Shown: positions 35,421 to 44,485 of the stretch, piece after piece
Position numbering within the stretch: position 1 is the first letter of the stretch
How the letters are laid out: every line of letters begins with the position of its first letter
Source of the DNA: an uncultured Acidaminococcus sp.
Lineage (GTDB): Bacteria > Bacillota > Negativicutes > Acidaminococcales > Acidaminococcaceae
Reading direction: 5' to 3'
DNA length: 64,000 nucleotides
NCBI GenBank assembly: GCA_900554515.1
Contig: USHN01000001.1
Span: forward strand, 1-64,000
Made by a program: the position numbers and the translations under genes
The notes under the pieces: model-generated
What the model was told of the DNA's origin: nothing
The model's database searches: none
Seen by the model: the letters and a program-made list of their open reading frames with translations, nothing else

Positions 35421-37025
35421 TTAAAAGTCCCCCAGCACCAGCTGGCTGATGTTCTTGCTGTGATCGCTGACGCGTTTCATGTTGATTAAAAGTTCCAGCA
35501 TGACAAACCCGCTTTCCGGGGTACAGATGCCTTTACTGAGCCGTTCCACATGGCTTTTACGAATGGCTTTTTGCTTGACTTTTACCTGATGAGAAAAATC
35601 GAGAGATTCTCTTGCTAATTCTTTATCGCCGGTTTCCAGTGCTTTCAGGGCTTTGCTGGCAGCGGTAACGACCAAAATTTCTAAAGAACGCATTTCCTTG
35701 TTCGCTTCTTCGGAAAAGACCACCCCATCCTGATTCATACTGCGCACGCGTTTGGCAATGGTTTCCGCATGGTCCCCAATACGCTCAATATCCGTGCAGG
35801 CATGCAGCAAGCCGGTATGCAGGGCACTCATCTCTTTGGTCATGTTCTGCTCGCTCATCTTGGTCAAATACACTGTAATCGCTTCTTCCAAGCTGTCGAT
35901 AACGGGTTCGTGTTCCAAGATGTACTCCACATCTTTTTTATCAAAGACATCCACACAGCGGAACGATTTCCGTACATTGTCCAGCGCCAAATTCCCCATC
36001 CGCACCACTTCTTTGATAGCAAGGCCCAGTGCTACGGCAGGCGTATTCAGGACATTTTTATCCAAGAACTGGGGCTGGTAGGAAATCACTGGTTCCTCCC
36101 CAGGCATAATTTTTTTGATCAGCTGGGTAAAGTGGCCTGCAAAGGGCAGAAACAGGCAGGTATTTACCACGTTAAACAACGTATGGGCGTTAGCGATCTG
36201 CCGTCCAATATTCCCTGCAGGAGAAATCGCCCGAACCATAGCAATATACTGGTGCATCAAGGTAAGAGCAATGATACTGCCGATCAGGTTAAACATAACG
36301 TGGGACATGGCCACCCGTTTGGCATTTAATCCACTCTGGATGGTCGCAATGACGACAGTAATACAAGAACCGATATTATCCCCCAAAATGACTGCCACGG
36401 CCCCTTCCAGAGGAATCAGCCCCTGTCCGGCCATGGCCATCAGGATACCAATGGTAGCCGATGAGGATTGGATGATGATGGTCATACATAACCCGGTAAG
36501 CATACCCAGGAGAGGATGATCGGAAAATTTACTGAGCAGTTCCACAACCCTTGGATCATTGCGCAGGGGAACGGCCGCATTGCTCATCATGGACATGCCC
36601 AGCATCAAAATGCCAAAGCCCAGGAGCACCATGCCCAGATTCTGCAGGCTGCGTTTATGGGCAATGGTTTTCATCAAAAAGCCGATGGCTAAAATCAGAG
36701 TGATGTAATCCGTGAGATTAAAGGCAATCAACTGGGCCGTCATGGTAGTCCCGATATTGGCACCCATGACGATGCCAAAGGCCTGCTCCAAATTCATGAT
36801 TCCCGTATTCACAAGGCCCACAGTCATTACTGTGGTGGCCCCGGATGATTGGAGCACTGCCGTTACACCGGCGCCCAGTGCTACCCCATAAATGGTCTTG
36901 CTGGTTAATTTTTCCAGGATACGTTGCAGACGAGCCCCTGCAGCCTGCTGCAGCGCATCGCCCATAATCTGCATGCCGTATAGAAAAAGTGAAATTCCGC
37001 CTAGAAATAAGAAAAATTGAATCAA
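35421..37025 (-). CDS. Na/Pi cotransporter family protein with PhoU-like domain
   Basis: The 534-residue protein of the NptA/YjbB type takes up or exports phosphate. The two transport repeats show VLQSSGATTVMTVG and IIQSSSATIGILMA, with TANIG-like loops. The C-terminal 200 residues are helical and PhoU-like (CTDIERIGDHAETIA). The start is TTG at 37025, six bases after GGGGGAG. It may be co-transcribed into the downstream glycosyltransferase genes, as no terminator separates them. Confidence 0.9.
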   Translation of the reverse strand: MIQFFLFLGGISLFLYGMQIMGDALQQAAGARLQRILEKLTSKTIYGVALGAGVTAVLQSSGATTVMTVGLVNTGIMNLEQAFGIVMGANIGTTMTAQLIAFNLTDYITLILAIGFLMKTIAHKRSLQNLGMVLLGFGILMLGMSMMSNAAVPLRNDPRVVELLSKFSDHPLLGMLTGLCMTIIIQSSSATIGILMAMAGQGLIPLEGAVAVILGDNIGSCITVVIATIQSGLNAKRVAMSHVMFNLIGSIIALTLMHQYIAMVRAISPAGNIGRQIANAHTLFNVVNTCLFLPFAGHFTQLIKKIMPGEEPVISYQPQFLDKNVLNTPAVALGLAIKEVVRMGNLALDNVRKSFRCVDVFDKKDVEYILEHEPVIDSLEEAITVYLTKMSEQNMTKEMSALHTGLLHACTDIERIGDHAETIAKRVRSMNQDGVVFSEEANKEMRSLEILVVTAASKALKALETGDKELARESLDFSHQVKVKQKAIRKSHVERLSKGICTPESGFVMLELLINMKRVSDHSKNISQLVLGDF

Positions 37026-37192
37026 ATTAGTCTCCCCCGGTGACTGCTTTCTGCATGGAAAGCCTTACCTATCTTGCACTTATACCGGCTAGTTGTGAAT
37101 TGATTATTCAGCATGATTTTACCACATATTGCCCCCGAACACCAGAAAATCAGTGGAAACTGCCCCAGAAATTACAATTTTTTCCCCCCAAA

Positions 37193-37232
37193 ATAAAACT
37201 ATCCTGCCACCTAAGTGACAGGATAGTTTTAT
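37193..37232 (-). terminator. Terminator after PFOR
   Basis: The perfect 14-base stem ATAAAACTATCCTG / CAGGATAGTTTTAT with a 12-base loop is followed on the minus strand by TTTT. It lies 15 bases after the PFOR stop. Confidence 0.8.
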
Positions 37233-37247
37233 CAGGATATGCAGATC

Positions 37248-40200
37248 TTATGCGTCTGCGTCCATTTTCTTGTAGCCTTCGAAACGCTGTTGTGCGTCGG
37301 CTTTGGTCTTGGCGTACAGCTTTTCTGCAATGTCAGGGAAGCTCTTAGCCAGAGAAGCATACCGTACTTCGCCATTTAAGAAGTTCTCAAATTCATCAAA
37401 GTTCGGGGTCTTGGTGCTATCCAGGAAGAAGGCTTTCTTCCCTTCTTTGGCCAGTTCCGGATTGTACCGGTAGCAGGACCAGTATCCGCAGTCCACAGCG
37501 GCTTTAGCTTCCAGGAAGGAATGCTGCATTCCTCTCTTGATGCCATGGTTGATGCACGGAGAGTAGCAGATTACCAGAGAAGGTCCATGGTAAGCTTCTG
37601 CTTCACGGATGGCCTTCAGTGCCTGGTTCTTATCGGCGCCCAGGTTGATTTGAGCAACATACACATACCCGTAGGTATAAGCCATCATGCCCAGATCCTT
37701 CTTCTTGGTCCGTTTCCCAGAGGCTGCAAATTGAGCAACTGCTGCTTCCGGAGTCGCTTTAGAGGACTGTCCGCCGGTGTTGGAGTACACTTCGGTATCA
37801 AAGACCATCACGTTGACATCATCGCCGGATGCCAGTACATGATCCAATCCGCCGTAACCAATATCGTAGGACCAGCCATCGCCGCCGAAGATCCACTGAG
37901 ACCGTTTCACAAAGAACTGTTTTTCACCATACAGTTTTTCCAGTTCCGGTTTACCGTCTTTTTCAGCAAATAGCAGGGCTTCCAGTTTTTCAGCCCGATC
38001 CCGGGACCCTTCGCCTTCGTCCTTATTGGCAATCCAGTCTTCCATAGCAGCTTTCAGTGCATCGCTGGCAACCGCTTCTGCAGCTTTCATTTCGTCTACC
38101 AGACGATCCCGCACTGCTTTCACGCCCAGGAACATACCCAGACCATATTCCGCGTTATCTTCAAACAGAGAGTTAGCCCAAGCAGGACCATGACCCTTAT
38201 GGTTAGTGGTGTATGCCATAGAAGGTGCAGCAGCCGGCCAAATGGAAGAACAACCGGTGGCATTAGCGATCATCATGCGGTCACCAAACAGCTGGGTAAC
38301 CAGTTTCGCATACGGGGTTTCGCCGCAGCCAGCGCAGGCACCGGAGAATTCCAGCAGCGGCTGTTCAAACTGGGAGCCTTTGATGGTGCTGGTCTTCATC
38401 GGGTTTTGTTTCGGAGCGACGTCTTTCACCAGATAATCCCAAGTCGGTGCTTTGCCTTCCTGGGTCGCAAACGGTTTCATGCTCAGGGCTTTGTTGCCTT
38501 TCATGCCTGGGCAGGTATCCACGCAGTTGGAGCAGCCTTGGCAGTCCATCGGGCTGATACCGATATGGAAGAACAAGCCTTTAGCACCCAATGCAGGTTT
38601 AGCCTGGAAGCCTTCCGGAGCTTTCTTCACTTCTTCTTCGGTCAGCAGGAACGGACGGATAGAAGCATGCGGACAAATCAGAGCGCACTGGTTGCACTGG
38701 ATGCAGTTGTCAATATTCCATTCCGGAACGTTGATGGCAATGCCGCGTTTTTCATAGGCAGCCGTTCCAGCAGGGAACGTACCATCTACTTGCCCCATCA
38801 GGGTGCTTACCGGCAACTTGTCCCCTTCCTGTTGGTTCATAGGAATCAGGATATTGTCGATAAATGCATTGCCGGTCTTCTTGTACAGGTCTTCATCCTT
38901 GCAATAAGCCCAAGCGGCAGGAATAGTAATCTTTTGTACAGCGTTGATACCCTGATCCACGGCTGCATTGTTCATGTCTACAACCTTCTGGCCTTTCTTG
39001 CCATAGGAAGTCACAATGGAGTCTTTCAGGTACTTCACTGCATCATCCACAGGGATAACGCCAGTCAGTTTGAAGAAAGCTGCCTGCATGATCATGTTGA
39101 TACGACCACCCAGCCCGATCTGGGAAGCAATCTTCACGGCATCAATGGTGTAGAAATTAATGTTGTTAACAGCCAGGTACCGTTTCAGCTGTCCCGGCAG
39201 TTCTTTTTCCAGTTCTTCTGCACTCCATGCGCAGTTCAACAGGAAGGTACCACCTTTTTTCAGGCCGTTTGCTACATTGTAGCGATGTACATAAGAAGGA
39301 TTGTGTACGGCTACATAGTCAGCAAAGTTAATCAAAAATGGCATATGAATCGGGGTAGGTCCGAAACGCAGGTGGGATACGGTAACACCGCCGGACTTCT
39401 TGGAGTCGTAAGCGAAGTAGCCCTGTGCATACAGATCGGTCTTATCGCCGATGATCTTGATAGCGCTCTTGTTGGCACCTACGGTACCATCAGAACCCAG
39501 TCCCCAGAATTTGCAGGAAATAGTTCCTTTCGGGGTAATATCCAGGGTCTTTTCTTTCGGCAGGGACAGGTTGGTCACATCGTCCACAATGCCAACGGTG
39601 AAATGATCTTTCGGCTGTGCTGCTTTCAGGTTGTCAAAGACAGCCATCACGTCGCCAGGATAGAATTCCTTGGAGCCCATGCCATACCGGCCGCCTACAA
39701 TCAGAGGCCGTTCTGCTTTGTCATAATAGAGGTCACGCACATCCAGATACAGCGGTTCGCCGTTGGAAGCAGCTTCCTTGGTACGATCCAGCACGGCAAT
39801 TCTCTTGACGGTCTTGGGGATCGCCGCAAAGAAATGCTTAGCAGAGAACGGACGATACAAATGTACCGTCAGAACGCCGACTTTTTCGCCCTGGGCATTC
39901 AGAAGCTTAGCCACTTCTTCGCAGGTCTGAGCGCCGCTACCCATGATGATAATCACGTTTTCTGCATCGGGAGCGCCGGTGTAGTTAAACAGATGATATT
40001 CACGGCCAGTGAGTTCGCTGATCTTGCCCATGTAGTCTTCTACAATATCAGGCAGAGCCATGTAATATTTGTTTACCGTTTCACGGGTCTGGAAGTAAAT
40101 ATCCGGGTTCTGGTTAGAGCCACGGGTCACAGGATGATCCGGGTTCAGCGCATTATCACGGAATTTTTTCAATTCATCGTAGTCAACCAGTTTGCCCAGG

Positions 40201-40766
40201 TCATCATAGTCCAGCAGTTCCACTTTTTGAATTTCGTGAGAAGTCCGGAACCCATCAAAGAAGTTCACGAAAGGAACATGCCCTTTAATGGCGGACAGAT
40301 GAGCTACAGCGGTCAGGTCCATAACTTCCTGTACGCCGCTTTCTGCCAGCATAGCAAAACCAGTCTGCCGGCAGGCCATTACATCCTGGTGGTCACCGAA
40401 AATATTCAGGCTACTGGTGGCCAGTGCACGAGCTGCTACGTTAAACACGCCCGGCAGTAATTCGCCAGCAATTTTGTACATGTTCGGGATCATCAGCAGT
40501 AATCCCTGAGATGCTGTGTAAGTAGTGGTCAAGGCACCAGAAGCCAAGCTGCCGTGCACTGCCCCGGAAGCACCAGCTTCGGACTGCATTTCCATGATCT
40601 GAACCGGGCGCCCGAAAATGTTCTTCTTACCATGAGAAGCCCAGTCATCGCTGACTTCTGCCATAGGAGAAGACGGCGTAATCGGGTAAATTGCCGCAAC
40701 TTCCGTGAACGCATAGGAAGTATATGCGGCGGCGGTGTTGCCATCCATAGTCTTCATTTTTTTCAT
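37248..40766 (-). CDS. nifJ: Pyruvate:ferredoxin (flavodoxin) oxidoreductase
   Basis: This single-chain PFOR of 1172 residues oxidatively decarboxylates pyruvate to acetyl-CoA, reducing ferredoxin. In order it has the N-terminal pyrimidine-binding domain, the transketolase C-like domain, a domain with two 4Fe-4S clusters (CIQCNQCALICPH near 690 and CQGCSNCVDTCPG near 740), a proximal cluster cysteine pair in CAGCGE, and the TPP motif GDGWSYDIGYGGLD near 960. The ATG follows AGAGGGG. It is monocistronic, with its own promoter and terminator. A 756-residue open frame on the opposite strand is a shadow. Confidence 0.97.
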   Translation of the reverse strand: MKKMKTMDGNTAAAYTSYAFTEVAAIYPITPSSPMAEVSDDWASHGKKNIFGRPVQIMEMQSEAGASGAVHGSLASGALTTTYTASQGLLLMIPNMYKIAGELLPGVFNVAARALATSSLNIFGDHQDVMACRQTGFAMLAESGVQEVMDLTAVAHLSAIKGHVPFVNFFDGFRTSHEIQKVELLDYDDLGKLVDYDELKKFRDNALNPDHPVTRGSNQNPDIYFQTRETVNKYYMALPDIVEDYMGKISELTGREYHLFNYTGAPDAENVIIIMGSGAQTCEEVAKLLNAQGEKVGVLTVHLYRPFSAKHFFAAIPKTVKRIAVLDRTKEAASNGEPLYLDVRDLYYDKAERPLIVGGRYGMGSKEFYPGDVMAVFDNLKAAQPKDHFTVGIVDDVTNLSLPKEKTLDITPKGTISCKFWGLGSDGTVGANKSAIKIIGDKTDLYAQGYFAYDSKKSGGVTVSHLRFGPTPIHMPFLINFADYVAVHNPSYVHRYNVANGLKKGGTFLLNCAWSAEELEKELPGQLKRYLAVNNINFYTIDAVKIASQIGLGGRINMIMQAAFFKLTGVIPVDDAVKYLKDSIVTSYGKKGQKVVDMNNAAVDQGINAVQKITIPAAWAYCKDEDLYKKTGNAFIDNILIPMNQQEGDKLPVSTLMGQVDGTFPAGTAAYEKRGIAINVPEWNIDNCIQCNQCALICPHASIRPFLLTEEEVKKAPEGFQAKPALGAKGLFFHIGISPMDCQGCSNCVDTCPGMKGNKALSMKPFATQEGKAPTWDYLVKDVAPKQNPMKTSTIKGSQFEQPLLEFSGACAGCGETPYAKLVTQLFGDRMMIANATGCSSIWPAAAPSMAYTTNHKGHGPAWANSLFEDNAEYGLGMFLGVKAVRDRLVDEMKAAEAVASDALKAAMEDWIANKDEGEGSRDRAEKLEALLFAEKDGKPELEKLYGEKQFFVKRSQWIFGGDGWSYDIGYGGLDHVLASGDDVNVMVFDTEVYSNTGGQSSKATPEAAVAQFAASGKRTKKKDLGMMAYTYGYVYVAQINLGADKNQALKAIREAEAYHGPSLVICYSPCINHGIKRGMQHSFLEAKAAVDCGYWSCYRYNPELAKEGKKAFFLDSTKTPNFDEFENFLNGEVRYASLAKSFPDIAEKLYAKTKADAQQRFEGYKKMDADA

Positions 40767-40838
40767 TACAAAGCCCCTCTTTCTAAGAGATACTGACTAC
40801 AATAAAAAAGACTTCCATAGTCCCCCTAGTCGCCTATC

Positions 40839-40867
40839 ATTATATACCAAAGTGAACAAAAGCTCAA
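40839..40867 (-). promoter_or_regulatory. PFOR promoter
   Basis: On the minus strand TTGAGC (40862-40867) and a perfect TATAAT (40839-40844) are 17 bases apart, about 70 bases before the gene. Confidence 0.8.
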
Positions 40868-40955
40868 ATAAATTTTTGGTTTTTTGACTGCAATTTATGT
40901 ATAAATTGTCAAACAAAAGGTAGGGAAAACAAACTGTTACTGCTGAGGATGCATA

Positions 40956-40984
40956 TTGCAGCCAAGCTCTTTGTCTGGTACAAT
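40956..40984 (+). promoter_or_regulatory. thiC promoter
   Basis: TTGCAG (40956-40961) and TACAAT (40979-40984) are separated by 17 bases, ending just before the TPP aptamer. Confidence 0.7.
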
Positions 40985-40991
40985 AAAGGCA

Positions 40992-41070
40992 ACACTAGGG
41001 GCGCTATCGCTGAGAGACCTACGGTCGACCCTTTGAACCTGACACGGACAATACCGGCGAAGGAAAGTGG
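40992..41070 (+). promoter_or_regulatory. TPP (THI-box) riboswitch
   Basis: The aptamer shows CACTAGGGGCGCT, the CTGAGAGA loop, the CCCTTTGAACCTGA core, and the GGACAATACCGGCGAAGGAAAGTG closing segment. All are signature elements of the thi-box, and CACT and AGTG form P1. TPP binding should repress thiC. Confidence 0.95.
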
Positions 41071-41095
41071 ATATCCATACTTTATGTAAAGGACG

Positions 41096-41125
41096 GGGCC
41101 GCTTTCTCAGGGAAGCGGCCCTTCT
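41096..41125 (+). terminator. Hairpin of the thi-box expression platform
   Basis: The stem GGGCCGCTT / AAGCGGCCC (41096-41104, 41113-41121) ends in CTTCTT, just before the thiC ribosome site. It may terminate or block initiation; the U tract is short, so termination is only likely. Confidence 0.6.
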
Positions 41126-41146
41126 TGCATGGAGGAGGAGAGACAA

Positions 41147-42457
41147 ATGCAAACCCAAAGACAAGCGGCGCTGGCAGGAATCATCACGGATGCTATGAAA
41201 CAGGTAGCAAAACAGGAACACGTTACCCCCGAATTTATCCGGGAAGGTTTGGCAAAGGGAACCATCTGTATCCCTGCTAACATCAATCATAAGGGATTGA
41301 TCCCCCGGGGTGTGGGTGAAGGGCTTTCCACCAAGGTCAATGCCAATATCGGGACCAGCTCTGCCTATCCGGATCCGGAACCTGAACTGAAAAAACTGGA
41401 TGCGGCCATTCGTGCCGGGGCGGATGCCGTGATGGATCTATCTACGGGAAATAATATTGATGCCAGCCGCCAGGCCACCATCGCCCACTCCCCCATTATG
41501 GTCGGCACCGTACCGATTTACCAGGCAACGGTACAAGCCATTAAAGCCCATGGCAAAGTTACGGAAATGGACAAGGATGATATCCTGGCCGTCGTAGAAA
41601 AGCAGGCCAAAGACGGCGCCGATTTTATGACCATGCACTGCGGCATTACCCAGCAATGTCTCCACAATCTTTTGGCAGAAGGCCGCGTAATGGATATTGT
41701 CAGCCGGGGCGGCTCCTTTCTCAGCGGGTGGATGCTCCATAATAAAAAAGAAAATCCTTTCTATGAATTCTATGATGAAATCTGCGATATCTGTGCAAAA
41801 TACGATGTAACCATCAGTCTGGGAGACGGCTGCCGTCCAGGCTGCCTAGCAGACGCCACCGATCGCACGCAGATTCAGGAATTAATCAATCTCGGGGAAT
41901 TAACCCAACGTGCCTGGGATAAAGGCGTACAGGTCATGGTGGAAGGGCCGGGTCATGTACCCTACAATCAGATTGCAACGAATATGCAGCTGGAAAAACG
42001 GATTTGCCACGGTGCTCCCTTCTACGTGTTAGGGCCTCTAGTCACCGATATCGCTCCCGGCTACGACCACATTACGTCCGCCATTGGCGGGACGCTGGCG
42101 GCTGTCAGCGGAGCCAATTTCCTGTGCTATGTAACACCGGCAGAACATTTAGGACTGCCAGATATCCAGGACGTGAAAGAAGGTGTTGTTGCAGCAAGAA
42201 TCGCCGCTCATGCGGCGGACGTAGCCAAAGGCCTGCCCTCTGCCGTGGCGCAGGATCTGGCCATGGCCAAAGCACGCCGTGCCCTGGATTGGGACACGCA
42301 GCTGAACCTGGCCATTGATCCAGAAAAAGCGAAAGCATTCCGTGCCGCTAAAAATAAGAGCACGGATGAATACTGCTCCATGTGCGGAGACTACTGTGCT
42401 GTACGGATCATGAATAACTACATGGATGAAGTAAGAAAGAACAAAGAAAAGCAGTAA
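41147..42457 (+). CDS. thiC: Phosphomethylpyrimidine synthase ThiC
   Basis: ThiC is the radical SAM enzyme that makes HMP-phosphate from aminoimidazole ribotide for thiamine. At 436 residues it is the short bacterial form. The C-terminal cluster motif CSMCGDYCAVR (CxxCxxxxC) and the TMHCGITQQCL and GDGCRPGCLADA segments are diagnostic. The upstream ATG at 41129 lies before the GGAGGAGGAG site, so 41147 is the start. It stands alone; no other thiamine gene is in the window. Confidence 0.97.
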   Translation: MQTQRQAALAGIITDAMKQVAKQEHVTPEFIREGLAKGTICIPANINHKGLIPRGVGEGLSTKVNANIGTSSAYPDPEPELKKLDAAIRAGADAVMDLSTGNNIDASRQATIAHSPIMVGTVPIYQATVQAIKAHGKVTEMDKDDILAVVEKQAKDGADFMTMHCGITQQCLHNLLAEGRVMDIVSRGGSFLSGWMLHNKKENPFYEFYDEICDICAKYDVTISLGDGCRPGCLADATDRTQIQELINLGELTQRAWDKGVQVMVEGPGHVPYNQIATNMQLEKRICHGAPFYVLGPLVTDIAPGYDHITSAIGGTLAAVSGANFLCYVTPAEHLGLPDIQDVKEGVVAARIAAHAADVAKGLPSAVAQDLAMAKARRALDWDTQLNLAIDPEKAKAFRAAKNKSTDEYCSMCGDYCAVRIMNNYMDEVRKNKEKQ

Positions 42458-42460
42458 GTT

Positions 42461-42511
42461 ACAGGTAACAAAAAAGAATGCCCGCTATAGGCATTCTTTT
42501 TTGTTACCTGT
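42461..42511. terminator. Bidirectional terminator between thiC and rubrerythrin
   Basis: The 22-base stem ACAGGTAACAAAAAAGAATGCC pairs perfectly with the arm at 42490-42511, leaving a 7-base loop. T runs lie within the arms on both strands. It closes two convergent genes. Confidence 0.85.
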
Positions 42512-42519
42512 GTGATTTT

Positions 42520-43071
42520 TTAACGGCCGGAGAACACGTCCGCACTCAGCATGAAATAGGACCGGGGATGGCTGCATACGGGGCATACTTCCGGAGCTTC
42601 TTTGGCTTCTACGATATGACCGCAGTTGGAGCAAATCCACACCGTCTTTTCGCTGCGTTTAAACAGGGTACCTTCTTCTACTTTTTCCAGAAGGGCTTTA
42701 TACTGTTCTTCGTGATGCTTTTCAATAGCGCCTACCGCTCTGAATTTATAGGCCAGTTCCTTAAAGCCTTCTTTTTCAGCGGTTTCTGCAAACCCTTTGT
42801 ACATATCGGTCCATTCATAGTTCTCGCCGGCGGCAGCATCTTTCAGATTGGTTACCGTATCGGGAATAGAACCGCCATGCAGGGCTTTGAACCAGATCTT
42901 GGCATGTTCTCTTTCGTTCTTGGAAGTATCCAGGAAATTCTGGGCTACCCGTTCATAGCCTTCTTTTTTGGCTACGCTGGCATAGTACCCATATTTGTTG
43001 TAAGCCTGGGATTCACCGGCAAATGCTGCCTCCAGGTTTTTTCCCGTTTGTGTTCCTTTTAATTCTGGCAT
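42520..43071 (-). CDS. Rubrerythrin
   Basis: Rubrerythrin reduces hydrogen peroxide and protects anaerobes. The 183-residue protein has a ferritin-like di-iron domain with E-x(n)-ExxH motifs (NEREHAKIW and AIEKHHEEQ) and a C-terminal rubredoxin domain with CSNC and CPVC iron ligands. A GGGGGAG site precedes the ATG. It has a consensus promoter with an AT-rich palindrome beside the -35, suggesting metal- or peroxide-dependent control. Confidence 0.93.
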   Translation of the reverse strand: MPELKGTQTGKNLEAAFAGESQAYNKYGYYASVAKKEGYERVAQNFLDTSKNEREHAKIWFKALHGGSIPDTVTNLKDAAAGENYEWTDMYKGFAETAEKEGFKELAYKFRAVGAIEKHHEEQYKALLEKVEEGTLFKRSEKTVWICSNCGHIVEAKEAPEVCPVCSHPRSYFMLSADVFSGR

Positions 43072-43148
43072 TATAGACTCCCCCTATATCTAAAAAACTT
43101 TTTATGGAACCTTTTCCGTTGAAAAGGTTTATGTTTTGTTGCACCCTT

Positions 43149-43199
43149 ATCATACTCGAAACATAATCAAATGTCAAGCTAATTAATAATAATTATTAA
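43149..43199 (-). promoter_or_regulatory. Rubrerythrin promoter with PerR/Fur-like palindrome
   Basis: On the minus strand TTGACA (43172-43177) and TATGAT (43149-43154) are 17 bases apart. Just upstream of the -35 lies the perfect palindrome TTAATAAT-A-ATTATTAA (43183-43199). Its 7-1-7 core TAATAATnATTATTA resembles PerR and Fur boxes. Control by either regulator is inferred. Confidence 0.65.
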
Positions 43200-43202
43200 T
43201 TA

Positions 43203-44288
43203 TTATTTTCGCATTGAATTTTCCTTTTGTATTCCTTCCCAGAATAACCGTATGGGCAAGTTGGAAGAGCCCGGCGGCGTAAAATAAAATGTACCACTTT
43301 TGCCAGCGGGGACGGTTCCAAGCACCATCGTTTCCCCGTCATGATTCCAGCCAAAGGATTGGGAGGCTTTAGGAATGGGAATATACCGAGCGGTGGTTCC
43401 TTGGATACTCAGCACCCCTTCACCGGCAAAGGGTCCCCCAAACGGATTGAAACGCATCTCCATGGAATTTTTTCCTGTAGTCGCAAAGTTTACGTCATAC
43501 ATCACGCCATAATTGCCGTAATTCACCACAGCATTCCCCGTTGTTTTATCCACGCCCCGGACATAAAGATCTTTTTTGTCATCCGCCAGTTCAATTCCAT
43601 ATACAACAGGGGCATCAGAATTAAGGGGCGCCTCCAATGTTACATGGGCATTGGCATTGGGAAAAGTCCCCCTCAGTACGTGACCGCCTATATCCGTAGG
43701 AAGAATATCATACACTTCTGCGGCAAAGCGGGGTTCTTCCTTTACAGGCATCATCATAACGGAAATTTCTACCGGTTTTTCAAAATCCACATCCACAATC
43801 CCTGTTACCAGTTCCTGGGGTTTAAGGATCAGTCCTTTTCCATTATTCAAAAGATCCTGGGAGCCCGTCAAAAGAAAATGCCTACCATTGGGTACGCTGC
43901 TGTAATACTGGGCTTCTGCTTCCTTTCCAGCGGCCAGCCAGTCGCTATTAGGGCGGCTGATGCCGTATTTGCCCAGCGTGACTCGCCCCGGCCGCAGGGT
44001 CGTGCGTCGGAGAAAAACAGCCAGCCGTTTATCGGTTCTGCTGTCATTCACATGATGAAAAAACAGACGGCTAGGGCCTTCTAATATGTCCCGGTACATA
44101 ATGCCGGTCTTTTTTACCATTTCCGGGCTGTCAGAAAATAACAGCGTAGGGCCATCGTGAGTAATTGTGGGTTTTAACTCCTGATACTGTGGTACGCCCC
44201 ACTGCCAGCGATCGTCTGCTGCCTTGGCGCTCACAGGCAGGACAAAGGATACAAGCGCCAGAAGCAGGCCTTTCCATTTATTTTGCAT
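43203..44288 (-). CDS. Secreted protein of unknown function
   Basis: The 361-residue protein has a clear signal peptide (KWKGLLLALVSFVLPVSAKA) and a beta-rich mature part. I do not recognise a domain. It contains SRLFFHHVNDSRTDKRLAVFL, LPTDIGGHVLRGTFPN and GVDKTTGNAVVNYGNYG segments, and no cysteines or obvious catalytic motif. Export to the periplasm or outer membrane fits a diderm host. It lies directly upstream of the rubrerythrin promoter region and ends three bases after its palindrome. The ATG has an AGGAGG site. Confidence 0.7.
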   Translation of the reverse strand: MQNKWKGLLLALVSFVLPVSAKAADDRWQWGVPQYQELKPTITHDGPTLLFSDSPEMVKKTGIMYRDILEGPSRLFFHHVNDSRTDKRLAVFLRRTTLRPGRVTLGKYGISRPNSDWLAAGKEAEAQYYSSVPNGRHFLLTGSQDLLNNGKGLILKPQELVTGIVDVDFEKPVEISVMMMPVKEEPRFAAEVYDILPTDIGGHVLRGTFPNANAHVTLEAPLNSDAPVVYGIELADDKKDLYVRGVDKTTGNAVVNYGNYGVMYDVNFATTGKNSMEMRFNPFGGPFAGEGVLSIQGTTARYIPIPKASQSFGWNHDGETMVLGTVPAGKSGTFYFTPPGSSNLPIRLFWEGIQKENSMRK

Positions 44289-44485
44289 TGCACACAGGCC
44301 TCCTATATTGAATCATTTCTATCAAGTGCATATTTTTTTATTTTACCACAAAATTATGGCAGGGCAATATTGTCAGAAATGCACAAAAAAGCAGCAAATT
44401 CCCTTGAGTATTTCTGGTACGCCCGTTATAATAGGAATGACCAACAGAATGGATGTCAACGGATACCAACAGAAAGGACTTTATT

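Noticed and set aside
38190..40460. 756-residue plus-strand open frame
   Set aside because: It lies wholly antisense to PFOR, reads as a His/Gln/Phe-rich shadow and has no ribosome site.
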